Part shown: one piece after another, positions 19,181 to 26,510 of the stretch
Layout of the letters: each line of letters starts with the position of its first letter
Numbering within the stretch: the stretch's first letter is position 1
Origin: Sulfurimicrobium lacus
Lineage (GTDB): Bacteria > Pseudomonadota > Gammaproteobacteria > Burkholderiales > Sulfuricellaceae
Reading direction: 5' to 3'
DNA length: 64,000 nucleotides
Assembly (NCBI RefSeq): GCF_011764585.1
Contig: NZ_AP022853.1
Location: forward strand, 2,525,501-2,589,500
Notes under the pieces: generated by a model
What the model was told of the DNA's origin: nothing
Databases searched by the model: none
What the model saw: the letters and a program-made list of their open reading frames with translations, nothing else
Translations under genes and position numbers: made by a program

Positions 19181-20950
19181 GTGCTGAGGCCTTGGGGTAT
19201 CAAGGGAAGAGTGCTCTTCCTGGCTTTGGTGCCGGCGCTTGTCATCGCCGCCGGACTGACTGTTTACGAAATCAGCACTCGTCTCAGGGACATCGAGTTA
19301 GCCCTCAATGGGCGCGGTTTCGCTATTGTGCGCCAACTGGCTCCAGCAGCCGAATACGGCGTATTTTCCGGGAATTATGACGTGCTCGCGCGGCTTGCGC
19401 AGAGTACCCTGCAGGAAGCCGATGTCACCGCGGTCACAATCATCAATAGCGATGGACGCATCCTGGCCGTAGGCGGACACGCGCTCGCTGTTCCTTCGAG
19501 GAGCGAGATCGCGTCACCCAAGTCCGGCGTCATCGAAAGCAGTGATGTGCTGTTGTTTTCAGCGCCCATTTTCCAGAGCCAGACCGAAGTTGAAAACTAC
19601 CTCGATCCTGTCGTCCAGATGCCGCGGCGGGCTAAAGAAGATACCAAGGTGCTCGGACGCACCATGGTCGAGATATCCCGCCTGCCCAGCATGCTCAAGA
19701 AAAACCAGATCATTTTCAATAGCCTGCTGATTACGCTGGCCGGGCTTGCAATGGCTTCATTGCTTGCATTGCGCATGGCACGCCAGGTCACCAATCCGAT
19801 CATGACGCTGGCTGGCGCGGTAGCCAGAATCGGCAAGGGCGATCTAGCGACCCGCATCGAAACGAACGCAACGGGCGAACTTGCGACGCTGGAGCGCGGC
19901 GTCAACAACATGGCGGTGGCCCTGAAAGCGGTGCAGGACGCCCAGGAGGAGCGGCGCGCCATCCTCGCTACCGTGCTCGACAGCCTGGATGCCCTGGTCT
20001 ACGTCGCCGACATGAATACTTACGAACTGCTGTTCCTCAACAAGTTCGCCCGCGAAACTTACGGAAATGCAACCGGCAAGCTGTGCTGGCAGTCAATTCA
20101 AAGCAACCAGTCCGGACCTTGTGCCTTCTGTACCAACGCGAAATTGCTCAAAGCGGATGGCACGCCGGGTGAAGCTGTGGTCTGGGAATTTCAGAACCCT
20201 CTCACCCTGCACTGGTACCTGATCCAGGATAGCGCTATCAAGTGGGTCGACGGGCGCATCGTACGACTGGAAATCGCCACTGACATCACCCAAAACAAGC
20301 GGCGTGAAGACCATATCCGTGACCTGGAACGGCAAATCATGGATAGCGGCGAACATGAACGCGAACGAATCGGGCATGAACTACACGATGGCCTCGGACA
20401 GCAGTTAACCGGCATCGCATTCCTGAGCAAAGCGCTATCGCAGAAACTTGCTGCCCAATCCGCAGCGGAAGCCGTGGAAGCAACGCAGATCGTTACCTTG
20501 ATCAACCAGGCGATATCGGAAACCCGCCAGCTTGCCCGCGGCCTGCAGCCGGTTGAAGTCGATGAGAACGGCCTGATGTCAGCCCTGGAAGCACTCGCCA
20601 CCAATATCGGGCGGCTTTTCCATATACAGTGTGAGTTTCACTGCGACACGCCGGTACTGGTGAAAGACAATACGGCGGCCAATCAGATTTACCGTATCGC
20701 CCAAGAAGCGGTAAACAACGCAGTCAAGCATGGCAAGGCCTCACACATTTCAATTGAACTCGCAGCACCGCGGGGTAAAATGCAGCTTTCCGTCCATGAT
20801 GACGGTATGGGTTTCCACCCTTATCTGAAGGGCAAACATTCCGGCATGGGATTGCAGATCATGCGTTACCGGGCGAAGATGATTGGCGCCCATCTGGATA
20901 TTGAAAGCGATCCGGGACACGGATCGCTTATCCGAGCCTATTTTTTCTAA
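19181..20950 (+). CDS. Sensor histidine kinase, NarX-type, with Cys-containing PAS
   Basis: 589 aa from the preferred GTG 19181 (ribosome site TTGGAGAG about 8 nt upstream); an in-frame TTG at 19166 is the alternative. TM1 (VLFLALVPALVIAAGLTVY) and TM2 (NSLLITLAGLAMASLLAL) flank a periplasmic domain of about 150 aa. HAMP follows, then a PAS with cysteines in GKLCWQS and GPCAFCTN. HisKA_3 carries histidine in ERIGHELHDGLGQQLTG. The ATPase has AQEAVNNAVKHG, DDGMGF and SGMGLQIM. It is 14 bp before the LuxR-type regulator and certainly its partner. The cysteine trio could bind a metal or respond to redox; this is speculation. Confidence 0.9.
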   Translation: MLRPWGIKGRVLFLALVPALVIAAGLTVYEISTRLRDIELALNGRGFAIVRQLAPAAEYGVFSGNYDVLARLAQSTLQEADVTAVTIINSDGRILAVGGHALAVPSRSEIASPKSGVIESSDVLLFSAPIFQSQTEVENYLDPVVQMPRRAKEDTKVLGRTMVEISRLPSMLKKNQIIFNSLLITLAGLAMASLLALRMARQVTNPIMTLAGAVARIGKGDLATRIETNATGELATLERGVNNMAVALKAVQDAQEERRAILATVLDSLDALVYVADMNTYELLFLNKFARETYGNATGKLCWQSIQSNQSGPCAFCTNAKLLKADGTPGEAVVWEFQNPLTLHWYLIQDSAIKWVDGRIVRLEIATDITQNKRREDHIRDLERQIMDSGEHERERIGHELHDGLGQQLTGIAFLSKALSQKLAAQSAAEAVEATQIVTLINQAISETRQLARGLQPVEVDENGLMSALEALATNIGRLFHIQCEFHCDTPVLVKDNTAANQIYRIAQEAVNNAVKHGKASHISIELAAPRGKMQLSVHDDGMGFHPYLKGKHSGMGLQIMRYRAKMIGAHLDIESDPGHGSLIRAYFF

Positions 20951-20964
20951 GGAAACAAGTACAC

Positions 20965-21639
20965 ATGGCGGCTGAACAGGGCAGCAAAATCAGAGTGCTC
21001 ATCGTTGACGACCACCCCATCGTGCGGCAGGGCATCGCACAACTCATCAATCAGGAGGCTGATCTCACCACCTGCTGCGAAGCCGGCAGCGCCCAGGAGG
21101 CGCTCGACCTCATGGCGAACGACACACCCGACATCCTGCTGGTGGACATTTCACTCGATGGGGTTTCAGGCATCGAACTGGTAAAAATGCTCAAGAGCCG
21201 CCACCCCAAGACACCGGCGCTGGTCATTTCCATGCACGATGAAACCCTCTATGCGGAACGTGCCCTGAGGGCCGGTGCGCGCGGTTACATCATGAAGCAG
21301 GAAGCCACCGAAAAAGTTCTCACCGCCATACGTCAGGTCCTTCAGGGCAACATCTATCTGAGCGAGCGCATGCAGGGAAAAATACTGCAGCGCGTACTTA
21401 ACGGTGACGATAGCGGCCTCTCGCCCATCGATCTGCTGAGCGACCGCGAACTGGAGGTTTTTCGCCTGATCGGCCACGGCTTCGCCACCAGCGACATTGC
21501 CCGCGAGCTTAACCGCAGCGTCAAGACGGTGGAAACTCACCGCGCACACCTCAAGGACAAGCTGAGCCTCAAGAATGCGGCAGAGCTGACCCGCTACGCA
21601 GTGCAGTGGATAGAGCAGGAAAAGGAACGTCAAACCTAG
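20965..21639 (+). CDS. NarL/FixJ-family response regulator
   Basis: A 224-aa regulator. The receiver has VDDHPIVRQG at the N-terminus, phospho-acceptor in DILLVDISLDGVSG, and lysine in YIMKQEA. The C-terminal LuxR-type helix-turn-helix (about 155-215) contains LSDRELEVFRLIGHGFATSD and SVKTVETHRAHLKDKL. It is partnered with the kinase immediately upstream. DNA targets are not evident. Its stop codon is built into the inverted repeat at 21638-21688. Confidence 0.92.
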   Translation: MAAEQGSKIRVLIVDDHPIVRQGIAQLINQEADLTTCCEAGSAQEALDLMANDTPDILLVDISLDGVSGIELVKMLKSRHPKTPALVISMHDETLYAERALRAGARGYIMKQEATEKVLTAIRQVLQGNIYLSERMQGKILQRVLNGDDSGLSPIDLLSDRELEVFRLIGHGFATSDIARELNRSVKTVETHRAHLKDKLSLKNAAELTRYAVQWIEQEKERQT

Positions 21640-21688
21640 GGCGTGTTAACACTAATTTCGCGTCGGCGTGAAATTGAGTGCACACCCT
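21638..21688. repeat. Imperfect 51-bp inverted repeat after the NarL-type regulator
   Basis: The ends AGGGCGTG and CACACCCT, and the inner parts CTAATTTCGC and GCGTGAAATT, pair imperfectly around a short centre. It starts inside the TAG stop. It could be a terminator without a T-run or the remnant of a small mobile or MITE-like element; IS-like ends of the form GTGTTAACAC occur in it. Confidence 0.5.
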
Positions 21689-21811
21689 AAATCACTGCGC
21701 TTCTTCCTACCGTTCGTCAGGGAATCCCCTATAACAGAAACCTACCCCGCCTGATAACAATTTAACGCGCTTTCCCATAGCATGGTGTCATGAACTCATG
21801 GGTGCGTGAAA

Positions 21812-22645
21812 ATGTTTAAGAAACTGATCGATTATTTCGGAGGAGGAACGCCTCTTTTCCCCCCGTTCCGGCAACAGTTATACGCTGCCGGCGCTACCTA
21901 CCTCGGCCCCGACGAAGACACTCGCACCTATAGCACGACTTTCGAAATTCGGCGCTCGTCCACCCATAGAACTGACTATTCCGATCTTTTCTGTACAGAG
22001 CAGCGGCAGCGCAAACAGGATGATCTTCAATCCGGGTTCGTTCGTCGCGAAGCCATATACTTCCAACAGACCCGGCAAGCAATCGGCCACGAGATCATGC
22101 TCAACAATTCGAGTGCATTGCTGGGTAACAACGTCAGTCCCATGCTGCACCGCATGCACGATGAACTACTGTTGAAAAGCATCCTCACCCTGGACAAGCT
22201 GCCGCTATCAGGCAACGATCTTGTTTTCATTACGCTGTCTCCCGACACGCTTGAGCATGAACTGGTCATGCGACTACCCAGCCACAACGTCGTGTTCGCC
22301 TTCCGTCCGGAACCGGAATCTGCTCACAAGCTCATCGCGCGCTGCCGCCAATTGAGAGCCCGTGGTTTCCGCTTCGCAATCGACGATTTCAGTTATTCCG
22401 CTGATTTTTACCCCTTGCTGGGACTGGTTGATTACCTTCGTTTCGACTTCGACCGCATGAAAATACCGGAATTGGGTACTCAACTGGAACAGGTTCCGCG
22501 TTTGTCCGAAAAAACGCTGATTGCGAAAAATGCGGATACGCCTGAAATGCTGGAAATCGCCTCACGCCTATTTTTCCAACATTATCAGGGTGGCTGCCTC
22601 GACGTACAGACCAGTACGAGCGCCACGCCGAAGCTGCTGACATGA
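21812..22645 (+). CDS. Degenerate EAL-like protein without HDOD
   Basis: 277 aa from ATG 21812 (GTG 21806 is possible). The C-terminal half resembles the EAL part of EAL-HDOD proteins: GFRFAIDDFSYSADFYPLLG, VDYLRFDFDRMKI and LIAKNADTPEM line up with the next gene's LALDDFVYTPGFDPL, VDFIKLDL and LLAEKVESMEQF. The EAL-type catalytic glutamate motif is lost (GHEIMLNN where the neighbour has AYELLFRS), so c-di-GMP hydrolysis is unlikely. There is no HDOD domain. It sits 60 bp upstream of the full EAL-HDOD gene, suggesting duplication followed by decay or specialisation. The N-terminal 70 residues are unrecognised. Confidence 0.75.
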   Translation: MFKKLIDYFGGGTPLFPPFRQQLYAAGATYLGPDEDTRTYSTTFEIRRSSTHRTDYSDLFCTEQRQRKQDDLQSGFVRREAIYFQQTRQAIGHEIMLNNSSALLGNNVSPMLHRMHDELLLKSILTLDKLPLSGNDLVFITLSPDTLEHELVMRLPSHNVVFAFRPEPESAHKLIARCRQLRARGFRFAIDDFSYSADFYPLLGLVDYLRFDFDRMKIPELGTQLEQVPRLSEKTLIAKNADTPEMLEIASRLFFQHYQGGCLDVQTSTSATPKLLT

Positions 22646-22705
22646 ACATGGGACAGCAGCAACGTCTAAGCGATCGTTGCTCGCACAAATAGAGAACAAT
22701 GATTA

Positions 22706-24013
22706 ATGAACCATCAAGTTTCCCAGTTCAAGTTCAGCCCCACCTCTCCCTCTTCAAACCATGAAATGATGACCGCCGAGCTCAAAGCCCAGGAAGATAT
22801 TTTCCTGGCACAACAGCCGATTCTGGATGCGAACCAGAATATCGTTGCCTACGAGCTGCTATTCCGTTCGGGTGACCACGGTTCCTGCTCTGTCAACGAC
22901 GACATGGCCGCCAGCGCCACGGTGATCATTAACACTTTCAGTCACTTCGGCGCAGAAAAAGTGCTCGGTCAGCGCCGTGGATTTATCAACGTCAATACCA
23001 GCCTGCTCATGAGCGACATGATCGAGTTGTTGCCGCGTGATCAAGTCGTCCTGGAGCTACTTGAAACGGTCGTTCCCAGCGAGGACGTAATCCAGCGCTG
23101 CGAGCAGCTCAAGGCCATGGGATTCAAACTGGCGCTCGACGATTTCGTCTACACACCAGGCTTCGACCCGCTGTGCGCCATGGTGGATTTCATCAAGCTC
23201 GACCTCATGGCAGTGGACCAGGCCCAACTCGGCGCCATCTCCAATAAGTTGAAGCGCTGGCCCGCGCAGCTGCTGGCGGAAAAAGTGGAGAGCATGGAAC
23301 AGTTCAACCTGTGTCGGGATCTTGGCTTTTCCCATTTTCAGGGCTATTACTTCGCGCGCCCCACCACGCTTTGCAGCAAGAAAGTCGACCCTTCCAAGCT
23401 CGTGCTGTTGCGCTTGCTGAACCAGATTCTCGGCGACTGCGAAAACGCTGAAATAGAGCAGACTTTCAAACAACAGCCCAGTTTGAGCTTCAACCTGCTG
23501 CGCTTGGTCAATTCCGTGGCAATGGGGCTGAGAAACCCGGTCAGTTCCTTGAAACAGGCACTGGTGATACTGGGCCGAAGCCAGCTGCAGCGCTGGATAC
23601 AACTCTTGATCTACACTGTCAGCGATGACACCAGCCAGTCCAGCCCTCTGCTGCAACTCGCCGCCAGTCGGGGACGACTGATAGAACAGCTCGCCAGATC
23701 ACAACAGCCGGGACGCAGCGATTTTCACGACCGCGCTTTCATGGTGGGACTGCTTTCGCTGCTCGACATCCTGCTCGGCGTGCCAATGCCGGAAATTCTC
23801 GAGCAACTCAGCATCAACGAAGAGGTCAAGGAAGCGTTGCTGGACAATGGCGGGAGGCTGGGCCAACTGCTCGTCCTGGCGGAACGGCTGGAGCGCGGTA
23901 ATTTTGACGCAGCGGGAAGCATCCTGGCCGACGTGGAAATTCCCCTGGCCGTGCTGACAGCCGCGCAACTGGATACATTCCGCTGGGTCGACGGCCTCAG
24001 CCAGGCGAACTGA
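22706..24013 (+). CDS. EAL-HDOD signalling protein (YuxH family)
   Basis: A 435-aa protein. An EAL domain of about residues 30-235 begins IFLAQQPILDANQNIVAYEL, as typical for YuxH-type proteins, and carries LALDDF and EKVES. The HDOD domain (about 235-430) includes PSLSFNLLRLVNSVAMG and VSSLKQALVILGRSQLQRW. Family members (for example CdgJ of Vibrio) often act in motility or surface behaviour and many lack phosphodiesterase activity; the EAL motif here is YELLF, so activity is doubtful. It ends at TGA 24011-24013, with no base between it and the converging nlpD stop. Confidence 0.88.
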   Translation: MNHQVSQFKFSPTSPSSNHEMMTAELKAQEDIFLAQQPILDANQNIVAYELLFRSGDHGSCSVNDDMAASATVIINTFSHFGAEKVLGQRRGFINVNTSLLMSDMIELLPRDQVVLELLETVVPSEDVIQRCEQLKAMGFKLALDDFVYTPGFDPLCAMVDFIKLDLMAVDQAQLGAISNKLKRWPAQLLAEKVESMEQFNLCRDLGFSHFQGYYFARPTTLCSKKVDPSKLVLLRLLNQILGDCENAEIEQTFKQQPSLSFNLLRLVNSVAMGLRNPVSSLKQALVILGRSQLQRWIQLLIYTVSDDTSQSSPLLQLAASRGRLIEQLARSQQPGRSDFHDRAFMVGLLSLLDILLGVPMPEILEQLSINEEVKEALLDNGGRLGQLLVLAERLERGNFDAAGSILADVEIPLAVLTAAQLDTFRWVDGLSQAN

Positions 24014-24973
24014 TCAGCCGCTGCTCTCGGGCAAGTGTTTGACCGGATCAACCGGCTTGCCCAAGCGCCGAATCTCGAAGTGCAGTTTCACACGGTCGGT
24101 ATCGCTGTCCCCCATTTCCGCGATGCGCTGCCCTTTCGCCACGCTCTGCCCTTCTTTCACCAGAATCTGACTATTGTGGGCGTAGGCGCTGAGATAGGTT
24201 TTATTGTGCTTGATGATCACCAGCTTGCCATAGCCGCGCAGACCGCTGCCGCTGTATACCACCTTACCGGCTGCAGACGCGAACACCGGCTGCCCAATTT
24301 TTCCGGCGATATCCATGCCCTTGAGATTGCTCGCCTCGTTGAACGTTGCAATCACCTTGCCCTTAGCCGGCCACGCCCATTCCATGTCTTCATCGTCGGC
24401 ACCGGCAGATGGCGCGGATTTTTTTTCTTCGACTACGCTGGGCTTTTCCTCACCGGGCGGGTGCGTTTTAGGCACAACTGCATCTGGCTTGGGCACGATT
24501 GCAGGAGGCAATGATTCAGCTTCCGCAGAATAGTCCACCTTGCCGGCCTTGGGTTGCGTTTTCAATAGGCTGCCAGACTGGTTTTGCGCGGACGGATTAA
24601 GCGCACTACCCTCGCTTGCTGCCATGCTTTCGGCAACCGGAGCTAAGGGTTTCAGCGGTGTGACCGACACCGTATCCGATTGTGCAGAGGCGAGTCGCAA
24701 TTGCTGACCGATACGAATGACATAGGGCGCGCCAATACCATTCCACTCCGCCAGTTCCTTGTAATCGAAGCCGTATTCCAAAGCGAGGGCATACAAGGTA
24801 TCGCCTTTTTGCACGGTATGCGTTTTCGGACGCCAGTCCGATGCCGCCATCTTGCCAGCGGTTTTCTTGCCTGCTGGCATGCGATCCGTTACCGGCGCAA
24901 GACGCGAGGTGGAACTGCAGCCGCTCGTTACCATGAGCAGCACAAGCAGAAACGCGGCAACTCTGTGCATCAT
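24014..24973 (-). CDS. nlpD: LysM/M23 lipoprotein NlpD, amidase activator
   Basis: 319 aa from ATG 24973, which overlaps the pcm stop by one base (TGATG). A lipoprotein signal ends in the lipobox VTSGC near residue 20, giving outer-membrane anchoring. LysM (about 50-95) reads HTVQKGDTLYALALEYGF. After a Pro/Ala-rich linker comes the M23 domain with GMDIAGK, GYGKLVIIKHN, YLSAYAHNSQ and LHFEIRRLGKPVDP. The first zinc ligand of active M23 peptidases is absent (GMDIAG), as in E. coli NlpD, so it should activate the amidase AmiC at the septum rather than cut peptidoglycan. The usual next gene, rpoS, is not downstream. Confidence 0.93.
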   Translation of the reverse strand: MMHRVAAFLLVLLMVTSGCSSTSRLAPVTDRMPAGKKTAGKMAASDWRPKTHTVQKGDTLYALALEYGFDYKELAEWNGIGAPYVIRIGQQLRLASAQSDTVSVTPLKPLAPVAESMAASEGSALNPSAQNQSGSLLKTQPKAGKVDYSAEAESLPPAIVPKPDAVVPKTHPPGEEKPSVVEEKKSAPSAGADDEDMEWAWPAKGKVIATFNEASNLKGMDIAGKIGQPVFASAAGKVVYSGSGLRGYGKLVIIKHNKTYLSAYAHNSQILVKEGQSVAKGQRIAEMGDSDTDRVKLHFEIRRLGKPVDPVKHLPESSG

Positions 24974-25632
24974 CAAACCACGCCCGCCAGCAGCGGCACG
25001 AACTTCACCGCCTCCAGAACGGTTTCCAGGTACTCCTGCGGCGTTCGTTCGATGAGATGCAAGCGCTGCTGTTCGCCCGTGCCGATCGGCATCACTAGGC
25101 GCCCGCCGACCGCGAGTTGCTGCAGCAATGCCTGGGGAATATGGGTGGAAGCCGCGGTCATGATGATGCCGTCGAACGGTGCCGCTTCGGCAATGCCGAT
25201 CCCGCCATCTGCATGGCGGGCACGCACGTTGTTGCAATGCGTTTCGCGCAGATGCTTGCGTGCCTTGGCAAGCAGCGGGGAAATCCGTTCCACGGTATAA
25301 ACTTCCCTGGACAGCTTCGACAGCACTGCGGACTGATAGCCACAGCCCGTGCCGATTTCAAGCACCTTGCCCATATCCTGGCCGTTGCGCAGGATTTCCG
25401 TCATGCGCGCCACGGTGCTGGGATTGGAAATCGTCTGGCCGAAGCCGATGGGCAGTGCGGTGTCTTCATAAGCGCGGCTGGAAAGGGCCTCGTCCACGAA
25501 AATATGGCGTGGGATAGAACCCATCGCCGCCAGGACCACTTCATCCCTGATTCCCTGACTGCGCAGGCGATCCACCATGCGCTGGCGGGTACGCTGCGAA
25601 GTCATGCCGATACCGCTGAGACGTACGTTCAT
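24973..25632 (-). CDS. pcm: Protein-L-isoaspartate O-methyltransferase
   Basis: 219 aa from ATG 25632, which overlaps the surE stop as ATGA; an in-frame TTG at 25644 is the only longer option. It repairs isoaspartyl residues in aged proteins using S-adenosylmethionine. Key segments are [48 protein letters not shown] (SAM site), VYTVERI and RLVMPIGTG. It is the middle gene of surE-pcm-nlpD, linked by overlaps on both sides. Confidence 0.95.
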   Translation of the reverse strand: MNVRLSGIGMTSQRTRQRMVDRLRSQGIRDEVVLAAMGSIPRHIFVDEALSSRAYEDTALPIGFGQTISNPSTVARMTEILRNGQDMGKVLEIGTGCGYQSAVLSKLSREVYTVERISPLLAKARKHLRETHCNNVRARHADGGIGIAEAAPFDGIIMTAASTHIPQALLQQLAVGGRLVMPIGTGEQQRLHLIERTPQEYLETVLEAVKFVPLLAGVV

Positions 25633-26372
25633 GAGGTTAGCCAATTCTTGATTGAATCCATCTGGGCAAAGTGGGTCAGGTCGATCTGCAGCGGCGTTAT
25701 CGACACCACATTGCGAGTTACCGCCTCGAAATCGGTCCCGGGGCCCGCGTCCTGAGCTCCACCCGCGGCACCGACCCAGTACACGGTCTGGCCGCGCGGG
25801 TTTTGCTCTTTCACCACCGGCTCGGCCTTGTGGCGCTTGCCGAGTCGGGTGATCGCACTACCCTGCAGCGACTCATAGGGCACGTCCGGCACATTGACGT
25901 TAAGCAGGGTCGGCTGGGCAAAGGGCTCGCGCTGGTAGCGTTCCACCATCTCTTTCACCACCCTGGCAGCGGTCGCGAAATGACCATGATGGCCACCTGC
26001 AAGCGACACCGCGATGGCTGGAACGCCAAGCAGGAAACCTTCAGTCGCCGCCGCCACGGTGCCGGAATAAATCGTGTCGTCTCCCATGTTGGCGCCGTGA
26101 TTGATGCCTGAAATCACCATGTCCGGCAGGTGATCGAGCATCCCCGTTACCGCCAGATGCACGCAATCGGTCGGCGTGCCGTTGACATAATAAAAACCGG
26201 TGCTGGCCTGGCGCAATATGAGGGGGCGGTCAAGGGTAAGTGAATTACTCGCGCCGCTGCGGTCGCGCTCCGGTGCGACTACCGTGATTTGTGCCAAGCC
26301 TGAAAGGGCCTCGGCCAGCGCCGCCAATCCGGGGGCAAAATAACCATCATCGTTGCTAAGCAAAATCCGCAT
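25629..26372 (-). CDS. surE: 5'/3'-nucleotidase SurE
   Basis: A 247-aa survival protein. The N-terminal metal-binding motif is [15 protein letters not shown], followed by [16 protein letters not shown], then [20 protein letters not shown] and [10 protein letters not shown]. SurE is a cytosolic metal-dependent nucleoside monophosphatase, and is usually genetically linked to pcm. It is first in the minus-strand operon, divergent from ppdK across 138 bp. Confidence 0.96.
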   Translation of the reverse strand: MRILLSNDDGYFAPGLAALAEALSGLAQITVVAPERDRSGASNSLTLDRPLILRQASTGFYYVNGTPTDCVHLAVTGMLDHLPDMVISGINHGANMGDDTIYSGTVAAATEGFLLGVPAIAVSLAGGHHGHFATAARVVKEMVERYQREPFAQPTLLNVNVPDVPYESLQGSAITRLGKRHKAEPVVKEQNPRGQTVYWVGAAGGAQDAGPGTDFEAVTRNVVSITPLQIDLTHFAQMDSIKNWLTS

Positions 26373-26475
26373 TTATTTTTCCGAAACAAGGGGAAACACA
26401 GGAAGCCGGGAACGCACATATTTTACGTCATCACAGCGCGTTGCGGTTCTCAACCTGAGCAATAAAAGGTAGAGT

Positions 26476-26491
26476 AGTCTTATATTAGACT
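26476..26491. promoter_or_regulatory. Palindromic operator candidate before ppdK
   Basis: AGTCTTATATTAGACT differs at one base from the perfect palindrome AGTCTTATATAAGACT at 34060-34075, and both are followed by TG. It ends 19 bp before the ppdK ATG, a position suited to repression. It lies in the ppdK-surE divergent region, so it could act on either gene. Confidence 0.65.
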
Positions 26492-26510
26492 TGTTTATGG
26501 GGCTGACATC

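Noticed and set aside
24974-25237. N-terminal extension of nlpD
   Set aside because: Reads through pcm in another frame; a proper lipoprotein signal starts at ATG 24973.
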